64,000 nt of DNA from Alloalcanivorax xiamenensis (GCF_009846745.1 NZ_AQPF01000005.1:1-64000); one strand, 5' to 3'. Shown: positions 1-8,403, counted from the stretch's first letter. Notes: generated by a model from the letters alone, not told the origin. Numbers and translations: made by a program.

Positions 1-79
1 GGGACTGTCAGGTAATAACCATCACTGTACAAAAAAAAGCCGGATTCGAAAGTAATCCCACATACAGGAGTTCTTATGT

Positions 80-592
80 TCAGATAGCCAAATATTCAGT
101 CATGTCTTGAATTTTAGAAAAGCTTGGGAGAAAAGCTCCAGATTCAATCATCATTGAATACATAAGAAAAGCAGACTCAACTGTTATCACTTCACATTCA
201 ACCAACCGTTTAAGCAGACCTAGAGAGCCAGTCACCAGATCGTCTCCTAACACTTCCTTTGCCTTTTTTCTGGCCCTTCCGTCATCTGTACAAATACAAA
301 GATTCGCAGCCATGGCCCAGATTATACATTCAGTTTCACCATCCCCCAGAATCATCTCCGTTTTTGCTTCAATGAAAGCGTCAAGATCTAATTCATTAGC
401 AGAAAGCACCTCCACTCTACCAGAATTAATATAAGGAGTTAGTGTAGCCTTCTGTTCTTCATCCACCTCTGCCAAACAAATCTCACCGATATATACAGCA
501 TCCTCACATCTACTCAATACTAAAGAGGTAATATTTGCATTGTGAAAATTAATTACCGTGCATGTATCAATGATATAATGCATACACGTCAA
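80..592 (-). CDS. PIN-domain protein, likely toxin or RNase partner of the XRE-ImmA protein
   Basis: This 170-residue protein has the acidic layout of a PIN-fold nuclease. Asp9 lies in the first strand (IIDTCTVINF), Glu42 is in the second helix, Asp84/Glu86/Glu88 are in GDGETE, and Asp103/Asp104 are in CTDDGRARKKA. PIN proteins are metal-dependent RNases and are often toxins. It is the last gene of a five-gene leftward operon, and its ATG overlaps the stop of the XRE-ImmA gene by 4 bases, which supports this start; Met4 is the alternative. PIN-like proteins paired with COG2856 (XRE+ImmA) proteins are a recognised putative toxin-antitoxin arrangement. The AT-rich codon use contrasts with the GC-rich DNA to the right and suggests horizontal transfer. 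RNase activity is inferred. Confidence 0.75.
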   Translation of the reverse strand: MTCMHYIIDTCTVINFHNANITSLVLSRCEDAVYIGEICLAEVDEEQKATLTPYINSGRVEVLSANELDLDAFIEAKTEMILGDGETECIIWAMAANLCICTDDGRARKKAKEVLGDDLVTGSLGLLKRLVECEVITVESAFLMYSMMIESGAFLPSFSKIQDMTEYLAI

Positions 593-1716
593 CCCAAGTT
601 AGCCGCCATTAATGACTTAATTGGCAACTCAAGTTTCTCCCGAACAAACCCCAAAGAAAACTCTCCGGCCGATATTTTCCCAATTGCAGATTTTACAATG
701 CTAATAGGAATCTGTGGCATCTTAAATTCAGGTCGCGCAGGAAGCCCTGCAGCTTCTGCTCGCTTTTCTGGGCTACCATGTTGCTTTCGGATATGCTGAA
801 CCAGTGCCATAGTACCACCGGCAGGGAGTACACCTAATCTTTCGAGCCGGTAACCAGCCACCTCAAAACTTACTCCATAGATATTTGCCAAGTAAAGTAT
901 CTCAATATCACCAATATTTTCAGAATCCGTACTTTTAAGCACCTCCCTGATTTTTTTTAGGCACAGGCCCACACCTCGAGCAGGCAGAAGCAGTGAAGAT
1001 GCTAAAATATCAGCTTCTCTTTCGATCATTTTACTTTCAGCGAAACTAGGCATATCTTTTTCACGGTACTCATCGAAAACCCCCGAATCCTCTCCAGGAT
1101 CAACATGAAGCAAAAGGTGAGAGAACTCATGGGCCAAAGTAAAAAGCATCCTGCCAGAAAAACGAGGAGATATAAAAATATAAGGTCGCCTAGAGTAATA
1201 AACAGAAACACCTTCAAAAAAGGTTGACCTAGTTACAAAACTATAAACTCCAATTTTATCAAGCAAAAAAGGAAGATTTGAAAGAGGAGAAACAAGATCA
1301 ACTTCTAGAACCTCATTTCGGATAAAGCTTGCCATTTCTTCATAGTCAGCCAACCTATCCTCATAAAAGCAGCCTATCCAATCCGCGTTATTACCATCAT
1401 CCAAAAAAGCCGATGCAGCCCCGATTAGGTTCTCATATCTCTTTATATCAATAATTTCTTTAGGCGGGGCTTTAGGATTAGCTCTTCTAAAAAAAAACTC
1501 AAAATCTCTAGCAGAATCAGACTTTCTCATTTCTGCAAGTACTGAAAGACTTAAACCTAAGGCTTCAGCAACTTTCCTTGCTTCTCCTAGTGCCACATTC
1601 TCTCCAGTTAGCAAAGCCTCGATAGTTTCCACCTTTACACCAAGGCTCGCGGATATCTCATCGTAAGTCGAGCCGTAAGAATTAAGGACATCCTGAAGGC
1701 TATTCATGCTAGTCAT
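589..1716 (-). CDS. XRE-family HTH regulator fused to ImmA/IrrE metallopeptidase
   Basis: This 375-residue protein has an N-terminal helix-turn-helix (about residues 8-60) and a C-terminal zinc peptidase domain with HEFSH at 196-200. A downstream READILASSLLLP segment should supply the third metal ligand. This is the COG2856 architecture, in which the peptidase cleaves a repressor in response to a signal or acts as the antitoxin for a co-encoded toxin. The start overlaps the upstream stop by 4 bases and the stop overlaps the PIN gene by 4 bases, so translation is probably coupled. It is likely the regulator of the whole island. Domain calls are firm; the peptidase substrate is unknown. Confidence 0.88.
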   Translation of the reverse strand: MTSMNSLQDVLNSYGSTYDEISASLGVKVETIEALLTGENVALGEARKVAEALGLSLSVLAEMRKSDSARDFEFFFRRANPKAPPKEIIDIKRYENLIGAASAFLDDGNNADWIGCFYEDRLADYEEMASFIRNEVLEVDLVSPLSNLPFLLDKIGVYSFVTRSTFFEGVSVYYSRRPYIFISPRFSGRMLFTLAHEFSHLLLHVDPGEDSGVFDEYREKDMPSFAESKMIEREADILASSLLLPARGVGLCLKKIREVLKSTDSENIGDIEILYLANIYGVSFEVAGYRLERLGVLPAGGTMALVQHIRKQHGSPEKRAEAAGLPARPEFKMPQIPISIVKSAIGKISAGEFSLGFVREKLELPIKSLMAANLG

Positions 1717-2285
1717 CCACCTTTAATTTTTCTTATCCAAGCAAGAATGACCTCTACTTGCTCTTTATCAAGTTTCCGCCATCTAGCAATAACATCATGC
1801 ATTTTATTCGCATTTTCCACATGAAACACTTTCTTCAACATACCTAAAGATTGATCCCGGGCCACTTCTATTTCCAGAGCATCTTTAAAGGCCTCAGGAT
1901 TTCGACCAACAATATAATTTTCCACTCTTCTATCAAAATTTTTATGGTCATCAAGACCGGAATGATTTCCATATTTATCTACGATAATATTCCCCAATAT
2001 TTGCCCCGTCTCATCATCTCTCTTAAGCCTTTTTTCTGGGAAACGATCAAAGGCTGAAAGAGCGTCAATTTTTTCAGCAACTTGAAAGCCACCAACAACA
2101 AACTGCCTCATCGATGCAATTCGGCCAGAAACAATAAAAATGTAGTCACCTTCATTTACGGCCCTCCTAACGTTAGGAACACATGCGCCTAATGAAGGGG
2201 TTGCAGAATATATATCTGGATCGCTCATTTTCCAACCAGCACCGGGGTCAGCACCTTTGTACATCGTATAAATATAACCTTTCAT
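1713..2285 (-). CDS. Nmad-like (nucleotide-modification-associated) hypothetical protein
   Basis: A 190-residue soluble protein beginning MKGYIYTMYKGADPG. The segment GACVPNVRRAVNEGDYIFIVSG (about residues 32-53), followed by FVVGGFQVAEKI, resembles the N-terminal fold of the Nmad families. Those were predicted bioinformatically to be associated with modified nucleotides, often in phages and mobile elements. I cannot identify catalytic residues and hold the family name loosely. The ATG at 2285 overlaps the preceding gene's TGA by 4 bases (ATGA), so it was preferred to the ATG 21 bases upstream. It lies third in the five-gene island operon. Confidence 0.55.
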   Translation of the reverse strand: MKGYIYTMYKGADPGAGWKMSDPDIYSATPSLGACVPNVRRAVNEGDYIFIVSGRIASMRQFVVGGFQVAEKIDALSAFDRFPEKRLKRDDETGQILGNIIVDKYGNHSGLDDHKNFDRRVENYIVGRNPEAFKDALEIEVARDQSLGMLKKVFHVENANKMHDVIARWRKLDKEQVEVILAWIRKIKGG

Positions 2286-2986
2286 ATTAACTCTCCAGCA
2301 TTCCAATAGCTTAATTCACCTATCGCAGCCTGGTACATCCCGTCATAGTGCAAACTTGTTGCAATGAAAGCATCGCGGACAGCAAGCTTGATCTCATACC
2401 ATCCGTGAGAAGACAGGACTTCGTCCAAGGATGCTAATGCTCTCTCTCCATGCTGATAATCCATAGGCCCATGCACTCTATAGGTTTCTGCTTGTTTATC
2501 CGAAAAACCATAGAGGCGAGTATAGGCACTATATATTTTTGGACTCAATTTGGAGTAAAAATACTCAACTACGCCGGCACCTAAAAAGTGGAATGCAGCT
2601 CCTCTCTCAGAAATATCTCTGTAAAGGGCTATCGCAGCAGAGTTCCCAGGCGTTGGATGGATATCTTTCAGCTCATCCGGCGTCCCACCTGCCGCAAGCA
2701 CTAACCGTTCAGCCATTTCTAAGTGATCAGGTCCTGACTGTTCAGTACATTCTTCTATGAATGTTTGAAAAAGTGCTTGAAAAAAATTTTCTCCGTATTG
2801 TAGAGACTTCTCTACAGCCTCCCGACGCAATTCCCTTCCACATTTTGTCCGGTACACATGTTGTAGCTCAGCCTTCTTTATCTGATCAATAGAAAGCTCA
2901 CCAGCAATAATAGATTTCCAAAGAGGATGCTCTAGGAAAGGAGCAACATCATAAATTTTTAATAGCTCATCTCTATTACTCACCAT
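2282..2986 (-). CDS. heme-oxygenase-fold (TenA/PqqC-like) putative diiron oxidase
   Basis: A 234-residue, probably all-helical protein with features of the iron-containing redox enzyme / HDO group. It has HPLW at residues 20-23, an acidic-His stretch (E78, E79, E82, H88), Glu141 in AGVVEYFY, and H172xxxD176xxH179 near the C-terminus, which matches the carboxylate/histidine pattern that binds two irons in this fold. Relatives oxidise or cleave small amino-acid-like or fatty substrates; TenA and PqqC are metal-independent members of the fold. The start at 2986 has AGGGGG 8 bases upstream and overlaps the HEPN-like gene by 11 bases; the ATG 24 bases further upstream lacks such support. Finding such a protein between HEPN-like and XRE-ImmA genes is unusual. 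The substrate is unknown. Confidence 0.68.
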   Translation of the reverse strand: MVSNRDELLKIYDVAPFLEHPLWKSIIAGELSIDQIKKAELQHVYRTKCGRELRREAVEKSLQYGENFFQALFQTFIEECTEQSGPDHLEMAERLVLAAGGTPDELKDIHPTPGNSAAIALYRDISERGAAFHFLGAGVVEYFYSKLSPKIYSAYTRLYGFSDKQAETYRVHGPMDYQHGERALASLDEVLSSHGWYEIKLAVRDAFIATSLHYDGMYQAAIGELSYWNAGELI

Positions 2987-3419
2987 TTCGTTCGCCCCCT
3001 TTACAAGCACTCAGGGCATACATTGATATCCTTTCAGCGGTTTCAAACGGCCATGGTGGTAACACCAAACTATATCTATACCCCCCCAAGGCATAACTAT
3101 ATCTTCTATCTCTATAGTCAACGCTCATCATTCTCACTATAGAACAATCAGCTTCGCTGATTCCTTTCCCAAGATCTCCTCTTTTTATCTCCACTATCAG
3201 TTTACTCAAATCGTGCCCTATTCCCTTTAACCTCGAGGTAGAAAACCCTCCCTTGAGTAAAACAGCCTTGCAGGAAAGCTCAATCGAATGGCAGACCAAA
3301 TAATAGTACACTAACAAGCAGTTTCTCTTGGGACTACCATTATCAGTACATATTCCTCGTACAGCCTCCAGAAAGCCCGCCCCCTCAGTAGCTAGGCTTC
3401 TTGGTGTCTCTTTCCCCAT
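2976..3419 (-). CDS. HEPN-like domain protein, first gene of the island operon
   Basis: A 147-residue helical protein. The segment CHSIELSCKAVLLKGG (about residues 43-58) followed by GIGHDLSKL is typical of HEPN-like proteins, in which a long helix with an 'H-IEL--KA-LL' pattern precedes a G-HDL turn. HEPN proteins are commonly RNases or nucleotidyltransferase partners in abortive infection and toxin-antitoxin systems. A clear catalytic R-x4-6-H motif is not visible, so it may be a structural or substrate-binding version. AAGGAGGTGG lies just upstream of the ATG, a near-perfect ribosome binding site and the strongest in the operon. Confidence 0.6.
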   Translation of the reverse strand: MGKETPRSLATEGAGFLEAVRGICTDNGSPKRNCLLVYYYLVCHSIELSCKAVLLKGGFSTSRLKGIGHDLSKLIVEIKRGDLGKGISEADCSIVRMMSVDYRDRRYSYALGGYRYSLVLPPWPFETAERISMYALSACKGGERNGE

Positions 3420-3468
3420 GCCACCTCCTTCTTATAGTCCGCAAAACGGAGCCAGGTCTTGTCCCGCA

Positions 3469-3498
3469 CGCATATTCCAACTACCCACCAAACGTCAA
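3469..3498 (-). promoter_or_regulatory. putative promoter of the island operon
   Basis: On the minus strand TTGACG (3493-3498) is followed, 18 bases later, by TATGCG (3469-3474), about 50 bases before the ATG of the HEPN-like gene. The -35 box is good and the -10 box matches only in its first half. It is the only reasonable sigma70-like pair seen between the helicase remnant and the operon. Confidence 0.3.
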
Positions 3499-3528
3499 CA
3501 CAACTCCACTATCCGTCAGCAACAATTG

Positions 3529-4148
3529 TTACCGCGCCCATATCATCCCCACATACAATGGCCGCACTTCGTTCTCCAGATTTTCTTCATCATTTTTTAG
3601 CCCATCCAGGCCCGCCAGCAATACGGTACCGAACTCCAGCTCCTTGCTACTTTGCTGGATCGGCAGGGCCACGCTTTCGGCGTTGTCGTCGTAGTTTTTT
3701 TGTCAGCGGTGGTTTTCAGCCAGGCATTGGGGATATCGACGGCTTTAAGAGCCCGTTGAAGCGTTTCGGCCAGCCAGTGATGGCCGTAGATCACGGCGGT
3801 GGAATTAAGGGGCAAGTCGTTCTGGTACCATTTGTGAATGCAGCAGGCGATATAGTGGCCTTCGTCGTTAATGGCATCGAACTTGTGAGGCTGCGGTTCT
3901 GGCCCGCTGGCGCCAGCCACGTCTGGGGCGATCAGGGGGATGTGGTCATCGTCGGCGTCTTGGGCTTGCAGGAAGTCTTTGGCAAAGTCGTAGACATAAT
4001 TGAGGATTTTGAGGGGGCCTGAGTAATTCGGTCTAAATACAGCGGCACACACAATTCTCTGGACGTTAGCGCCAGCATGGTCAGTAGTACTTCGAGGCCC
4101 CTCAAAAGGCCTCTGGATGAAGCAATAGGAAGACATCCCTTCCCCCAC
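3529..4148 (-). pseudogene. decayed UvrD-type superfamily I helicase, C-terminal fragment
   Basis: The minus strand encodes a helicase-like stretch (KILNYVYDFAKDFLQAQDADDD, then AVIYGHHWLAETLQRALKA and IPNAWLKT) as found in the 2A/2B region of UvrD/Rep-like proteins. At about 3691-3697 a run of seven A replaces the eight needed to continue the frame. With one more A the sequence reads KKNYDDNAES, then ELEFGTVLLAGLDGL, then VRPLYVGMIWAR, the usual motif VI segment (LYVGMTRAR), before a TAA at 3529-3531. The ATP-binding N-terminal half and the end of the protein are missing. It is a non-functional remnant bordering the AT-rich island. Confidence 0.75.
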
Positions 4149-4442
4149 TTTTTGGTTTTACGCCGTGCCTCTTCGGGCCGGCGGTTTCTGGCGGCCGCCT
4201 TCCAAGGCGGTCTCCTTCCAGGACGCCGCTGGTGCGCCGTCTTTTTTGTGATCTAAGTCCGAATTTACCGGCGGCGAAAATAAATGCAAGCGGCTGTTTG
4301 GGTCATTCCTTGATCATGCCCGGCATGGGCGGTGTGTAGGTATCGTCTGGTGCCGGGGCCCTTCCCTGCCTTCAAGCCCCATTTTGGGGGCGATTATCCG
4401 CAAAGTGGAATCTTGCTGTCCTATTTCCGGGAGGCTCTCTTT
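4149..4442. other. gene-free stretch between helicase remnant and membrane-protein gene
   Basis: No supported gene. Short overlapping reading frames here show no family resemblance. The stretch may contain further decayed N-terminal sequence of the helicase, but I could not recognise any. Confidence 0.4.
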
Positions 4443-4503
4443 AGGTTTGAAAATCAACTAGTTTGCGGCGTTTATCGCCGCAAAAATCGCCTTTTTCAAA
4501 CCT
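4443..4503 (-). terminator. nested inverted repeat at the end of the membrane-protein gene
   Basis: Outer arms aggtttgaaaa (4443-4453) and ttttcaaacct (ending 4503) enclose a strong inner hairpin, tttgcggcg/cgccgcaaa (4462-4470 and 4476-4484). It begins at the stop codon of the leftward gene (4496-4498) and lies immediately downstream of it, so it is a plausible terminator, although the T-tract after the inner stem is short. Confidence 0.5.
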
Positions 4504-4933
4504 CTGTTCTAGAGAACACAAGCCGCATCCACACCGCCAGCCCCAACCCCCAGGCGCCGTTGACGATCAGGCCGCCCACCACCGTGTTGGCGCTGACGTC
4601 CAGGCCTTTGAGGGGAAACACCACCAACATGGCCACCAGGGTGGGGCCGATGGCGCCGGCGATCAGGGCACCAAGCCAATGACGCAGGCCCTGCCAGCGG
4701 CGGATCAGCCACCAGATCGGAGGCCCCCAAACACCCCCCCAGAATGCCAGGGACAGGACTTTGGGAATACCGAAAGGCGGCACCGGGCTCATATTCCAGG
4801 GCGCCGCCGGGATCAATCCGGCCAGCCAGAACAAAGCGATGACGCCCTGGTGGAACAGCAGCGTGGCGATGAAGCCGCCGATGAACGCTTGAAGCCATTC
4901 TTTTGCGTTGGGCGGGTGCTGTGCGTTGGACAT
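4496..4933 (-). CDS. small integral membrane protein, unknown function
   Basis: A 145-residue hydrophobic protein with about four predicted membrane segments (around residues 10-28, 45-68, 75-95 and 105-135). It contains a conserved-looking PWNM-PVPPFGIPKVLSLAFWGGVWG segment. The ATG at 4933 has AGGAGG directly upstream; a reading frame extending 88 codons further has no ribosome binding site and runs into REP-like DNA. Proteins of this look are widespread and uncharacterised in proteobacteria. No function is proposed. Confidence 0.72.
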   Translation of the reverse strand: MSNAQHPPNAKEWLQAFIGGFIATLLFHQGVIALFWLAGLIPAAPWNMSPVPPFGIPKVLSLAFWGGVWGPPIWWLIRRWQGLRHWLGALIAGAIGPTLVAMLVVFPLKGLDVSANTVVGGLIVNGAWGLGLAVWMRLVFSRTEV

Positions 4934-5025
4934 GGGGCCTCCTGTGAGCGGGCGCTTCACAAACGCTATCACATCCAGTGGGAGGGCAGGCATGGGGAGT
5001 TCGGGACGGCATTGAGGCGGGATGC

Positions 5026-5290
5026 GCTTGGCGTTCGCTGCCGAGGCAGCTTCCCACAGTGATGGAGAGGTTGGTACGAAGCTGCGAGTGTCTTGCTGGC
5101 GAATCACAGCTCTCCGGGAAGGAAATTTGCCAGCAGGCTGGTCATCCTGGCCCGGAAGATCGCCCGCACCGCCTTCGCCCTGATGAAGCAGCAACAAGAA
5201 TATTGCCCCGCAAAGCTCTTTTAAGCATTGCAGGGCACCATAGAATCTCCCACAGCGGCTTCGTAGAGTAATCCGTGGGAGCGAGTGGAC
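5026..5290. repeat. degenerate REP-type palindromes
   Basis: Contains ttcgctgccgaggcagcttcc followed by a cacag tail (about 5033-5060) and a second partial copy (about 5256-5283, cccacagcggcttcgtag). It belongs to the REP family seen repeatedly in this window. The rest of the 370-base gap holds no gene. Confidence 0.55.
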
Positions 5291-5302
5291 GGGTTGCTCA
5301 AC

Positions 5303-5755
5303 TCAGCCCTCGTCCGGGATTTCCGGGTCCACCAGTTGCGCCAGTTGGATCAGGGATTCCTGCCAGCCCTGATAGCAGAATTCCAGCGGGATGGCGTCGG
5401 GGATGCCTTCCTGGGTGATGTGCACTTCGGTGCCGCACAGCACTTGCTTGAGGGTGACGGTGACCTGCATTTCCCCGGGCAGGTTGGGGTCCTCGAACTG
5501 GTCGGTGTAGCGGATCAGTTCGTTGGGCTTGAGTTCGACGAAGCGGCCGCCGAAGGCGTGGCTGTTGCCGGTGGTGAAGTTGGTGAAGGTCATGCGGTAG
5601 CCGCCGCCTTCGCGGGCGTCCATGTCGTAAACCTTGCCGGTGAAGCCGTGGGGCGGCAGCCATTTGACCATGGCGTCCGGGTCGATGAAGGCGCGGTAGA
5701 CGCGGTCGGGGGTGCCGCGCAGGACGCGGTGCAGACGAACGGTGTTGCCGGACAT
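5303..5755 (-). CDS. SRPBCC / AHSA1 (START-like) domain protein
   Basis: A 150-residue protein with the Bet v1-like layout: an N-terminal strand HRVLRGTPDRVYRAFIDPDAMVKWLPPHGFTG, central strands GGGYRMTFTNF and GRFVELKPNELIRYTDQFEDP, and a C-terminal helix ending GWQESLIQLAQLV. The length is normal for the AHSA1 group, whose members bind hydrophobic ligands or assist chaperones. GGAGAA lies just upstream of the ATG. It is divergent from the pirin gene across about 215 bases, so the two may share a regulatory region. The ligand is unknown. Confidence 0.85.
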   Translation of the reverse strand: MSGNTVRLHRVLRGTPDRVYRAFIDPDAMVKWLPPHGFTGKVYDMDAREGGGYRMTFTNFTTGNSHAFGGRFVELKPNELIRYTDQFEDPNLPGEMQVTVTLKQVLCGTEVHITQEGIPDAIPLEFCYQGWQESLIQLAQLVDPEIPDEG

Positions 5756-5970
5756 GGGTGTTCTCCTTTTTTGATCTCTGAATGCCGGTTAGTCGGCTGC
5801 CGGCCGGCCATTTCGACAACGGCAGCGCAGCGAGCCTGTTCATCGAATAATCCGATTCAATGTCACCACTTTTCCCTGTTTTTTATCGGCCGATCCAATC
5901 CTAGAGTGACGTCATCGAGTGGCCAGGCACCCACGCCTGTGTCCACTTAGGAGGACATAAGGAGGACATT

Positions 5971-6669
5971 ATGATCAGACTGCGACCCTTCAATGAACTG
6001 GGCGGTGCCCGGCACGGCTGGCTGGATACCAAGCATCATTTCTCCTTCGCCAATTACTACGACCCGGAGCATTTGCACTGGGGCGAGTTGCGGGTGTGGA
6101 ACGATGACAGCATCGCACCCCAGACCGGTTTCCCGCCCCATTCCCACCGGGACATGGAGATCATCACCTATGTCCGCGAAGGCGCGATTACCCACCAGGA
6201 CAGCCTGGGCAACAAGGGCCGCACCGAGGCCGGGGACGTACAGGTGATGTCCGCGGGCACCGGGATCACCCACAGCGAGTACAACCTGGAGGAAACCGAG
6301 ACACGGATTTTCCAGATCTGGATCATCCCGAACGCCACGGGCCTGCCGCCCACCTGGGGCAGCAAGCCGTTTCCCAAGGGGGATCGGGCCGGCGGCTTCG
6401 TGACGCTGGCCAGCGGGGAGCCGGAGGAAGACGGCGCGCTGCCGATCCAGGCCGACGCCCGGGTGGTGGCGGCGACCCTGAATCACGGCCAGGAGGCGGT
6501 CTACGAGCTGGCGCCGGGGCGCAAGGCCTACCTGGTGCCGGCCAAGGGCCGGGTGCGCGTCAACGGGGTATTGGCGGAAGCCGGGGATGGTCTCGCCATC
6601 GACGACGAAACCCGGCTGACGGTCAGCGCCGAGGCGGACAGCGAGGTGGTGCTGGTGGATGTGGTTTGA
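5971..6669 (+). CDS. pirin family protein (bicupin)
   Basis: A 232-residue protein matching YhhW/pirin. It starts with the typical 'R---NELGGARHGWLDTKHHFSFANYYDP' region and has cupin metal-binding residues in the HSHRDMEIITYV segment (His60, His62, Glu66) and in GTGITHSEYN (His106). YhhW-type pirins can oxidise quercetin; other pirins are regulators, so the role is open. AGGAGG lies upstream of the ATG. Confidence 0.92.
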   Translation: MIRLRPFNELGGARHGWLDTKHHFSFANYYDPEHLHWGELRVWNDDSIAPQTGFPPHSHRDMEIITYVREGAITHQDSLGNKGRTEAGDVQVMSAGTGITHSEYNLEETETRIFQIWIIPNATGLPPTWGSKPFPKGDRAGGFVTLASGEPEEDGALPIQADARVVAATLNHGQEAVYELAPGRKAYLVPAKGRVRVNGVLAEAGDGLAIDDETRLTVSAEADSEVVLVDVV

Positions 6670-6728
6670 GGGTGCGGTCCAGAATCGTCACCAGTCCATT
6701 AGTCTTGGAGATACGAAGTAACGCTCTA

Positions 6729-6799
6729 TTCGCTGCCAAGGCAGCTTCCCACAGACCGGACTACGTAGCCGCTGTGGGAAGCTGCTTCAGCAGCGAATG
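6729..6799. repeat. REP-type inverted pair
   Basis: Two facing copies of a unit of the form attcgctgccaaggcagctt + cccaca separated by about 20 bases, between the pirin and ybiT 3' ends. It can fold as a long hairpin and may serve as a shared terminator. Confidence 0.75.
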
Positions 6800-6813
6800 G
6801 GGTACCTGCTGGA

Positions 6814-8403
6814 TCAAACCACGCCCTGGCTGCGCAGGTAGTCCTCGTAGTTGCCGTGGAAGTCGACGATGCCGGTGGGCGTCAGTTCGATGATGCGGGT
6901 GGCCAGGGAGGAGACGAACTCGCGGTCGTGGCTGACGAACAGCAAGGTGCCGGGGTAGTTTTCCAGCGCCAGGTTGAGCGACTCGATGGATTCCATGTCC
7001 AGGTGGTTGGTGGGTTCGTCGAGCACCAGGATATTGGGCCGTTGCAGCATGATCTTGCCGAACAGCATGCGGCCCTGCTCGCCACCGGAAATCACGTCCA
7101 CGGTTTTGTTGATCTCGTTGGAGGAAAACAGCAGCCGGCCCAGGGTGCCGCGAATCACTTGTTCGTCGTCGCTGGGTTTGCCCCATTGGGCCATCCAATC
7201 GAACAGATTCAGCTTTTCCTCGAAGTCGGCGGCGTGATCCTGGGCGTAATAGCCCAGGGTGGCGTTTTCCGACCATTTCACTTCGCCGGCGCTGGGTTCC
7301 AGGTCGCCGACCAGGCAGCGCAGCAAGGTGGATTTACCGACGCCGTTGGGGCCGATGATGGCAATGCGCTCGCCCACTTCCACACGCAGATCCAGTCCGG
7401 AGAACAATTCCTCGTCGAAGCTTTTCGCCAGGCTCTTCACTTCCAGCGCGTTGCGGAACAGCTTTTTCTCCTGCTCGAACACGATGTACGGGTTCTGGCG
7501 GCTGGAGGGTTTGATTTCTTCCAGTTTGATCTTGTCGATCTGTTTGGCCCGCGAGGTCGCCTGCTTGGATTTGGAGGCGTTGGCGGAGAAGCGGCTGACG
7601 AACTGCTGCAGGTCGGCGATCTGCGCCTTCTTCTTGGCGTTGTCCGCGCGCTTGCGTTCCAGCGCCTGGGTGGCGGCGGTCATGTACTCGTCGTAATTGC
7701 CCGGGTAGACGCGCAACTCACCGTAATCCAGGTCCGCCATGTGCGTGCACACGCTGTTGAGGAAGTGGCGGTCGTGGGAAATGATGATCATGGTGCACTG
7801 GCGCTGGTTGAGTACGTCTTCGAGCCAGCGGATGGTGTTGATATCCAGGTTGTTGGTGGGCTCGTCCAGCAACATGATGTCCGGATCGGAGAACAGCACC
7901 TGGGCCAGCAGCACGCGCAGTTTCCAGCCCGGCGCCACTTCGCTCATGGGGCCGAAGTGCTGCTCCACCGGGATACCGACGCCCAGCAGCAGATCGCCGG
8001 CGCGGGACTCGGCGGTGTAGCCGTCCATTTCGGCGAACTCCGCTTCCAGTTCGCCGGCGCGGATGCCGTCCTCCTCGGTCATTTCCTCTTTCGAGTAGAT
8101 GGCGTCGCGCTCTTCCTTGACCTTCCACAGTTCCTCGTGGCCCATGATCACCGTGTCCACCACCGAGTACTGCTCGTAGGCGAACTGGTCCTGACGCAGC
8201 TTGCCGATGCGCTCGTTGGGGTCCTTGGACACATTGCCCGCGGACGGTTCCAGATCGCGGCCGAGGATCTTCATGAAGGTGGACTTGCCGGAGCCGTTGG
8301 CGCCGATCAGTCCATAGCGGTTGCCGTCACCAAATTTGACGGAGACGTTCTCAAACAGCGGCTTGGCACCAAACTGCATGGTGATATTGGCGGTGGTCAG
8401 CAA
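6814..8403 (-). CDS. ybiT: ABC-F family ATPase YbiT
   Basis: A 529-residue soluble protein with two ABC cassettes and no membrane domain. The first cassette has Walker A GANGSGKST (about 34-42) and DEPTNNLD. A charged linker follows (SANASKSKQATSRAKQIDKIKLEEI, the ABC-F tower/linker type). The second cassette has GPNGVGKST, ISGGEQGRM and DEPTNHLD. Length and sequence match E. coli YbiT along its whole length. ABC-F proteins bind the ribosomal E site and relieve translation problems; the exact job of YbiT is unsettled. Confidence 0.95.
   Translation of the reverse strand: MLTTANITMQFGAKPLFENVSVKFGDGNRYGLIGANGSGKSTFMKILGRDLEPSAGNVSKDPNERIGKLRQDQFAYEQYSVVDTVIMGHEELWKVKEERDAIYSKEEMTEEDGIRAGELEAEFAEMDGYTAESRAGDLLLGVGIPVEQHFGPMSEVAPGWKLRVLLAQVLFSDPDIMLLDEPTNNLDINTIRWLEDVLNQRQCTMIIISHDRHFLNSVCTHMADLDYGELRVYPGNYDEYMTAATQALERKRADNAKKKAQIADLQQFVSRFSANASKSKQATSRAKQIDKIKLEEIKPSSRQNPYIVFEQEKKLFRNALEVKSLAKSFDEELFSGLDLRVEVGERIAIIGPNGVGKSTLLRCLVGDLEPSAGEVKWSENATLGYYAQDHAADFEEKLNLFDWMAQWGKPSDDEQVIRGTLGRLLFSSNEINKTVDVISGGEQGRMLFGKIMLQRPNILVLDEPTNHLDMESIESLNLALENYPGTLLFVSHDREFVSSLATRIIELTPTGIVDFHGNYEDYLRSQGVV

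Noticed and set aside
4149..4442. possible tRNA or tmRNA attachment site for the island
   Set aside because: I looked for a tRNA 3' end or a direct repeat flanking 80-3419 and found none in the window; the left boundary may lie outside it.
4332..4682. 116-codon plus-strand frame
   Set aside because: It overlaps the real minus-strand membrane-protein gene and its end hairpin, and its translation is Pro/Thr-rich shadow sequence.
5285..5950. 221-codon plus-strand frame opposite the SRPBCC gene
   Set aside because: The opposite strand encodes a clear SRPBCC protein with a good start; this frame reads as a shadow.
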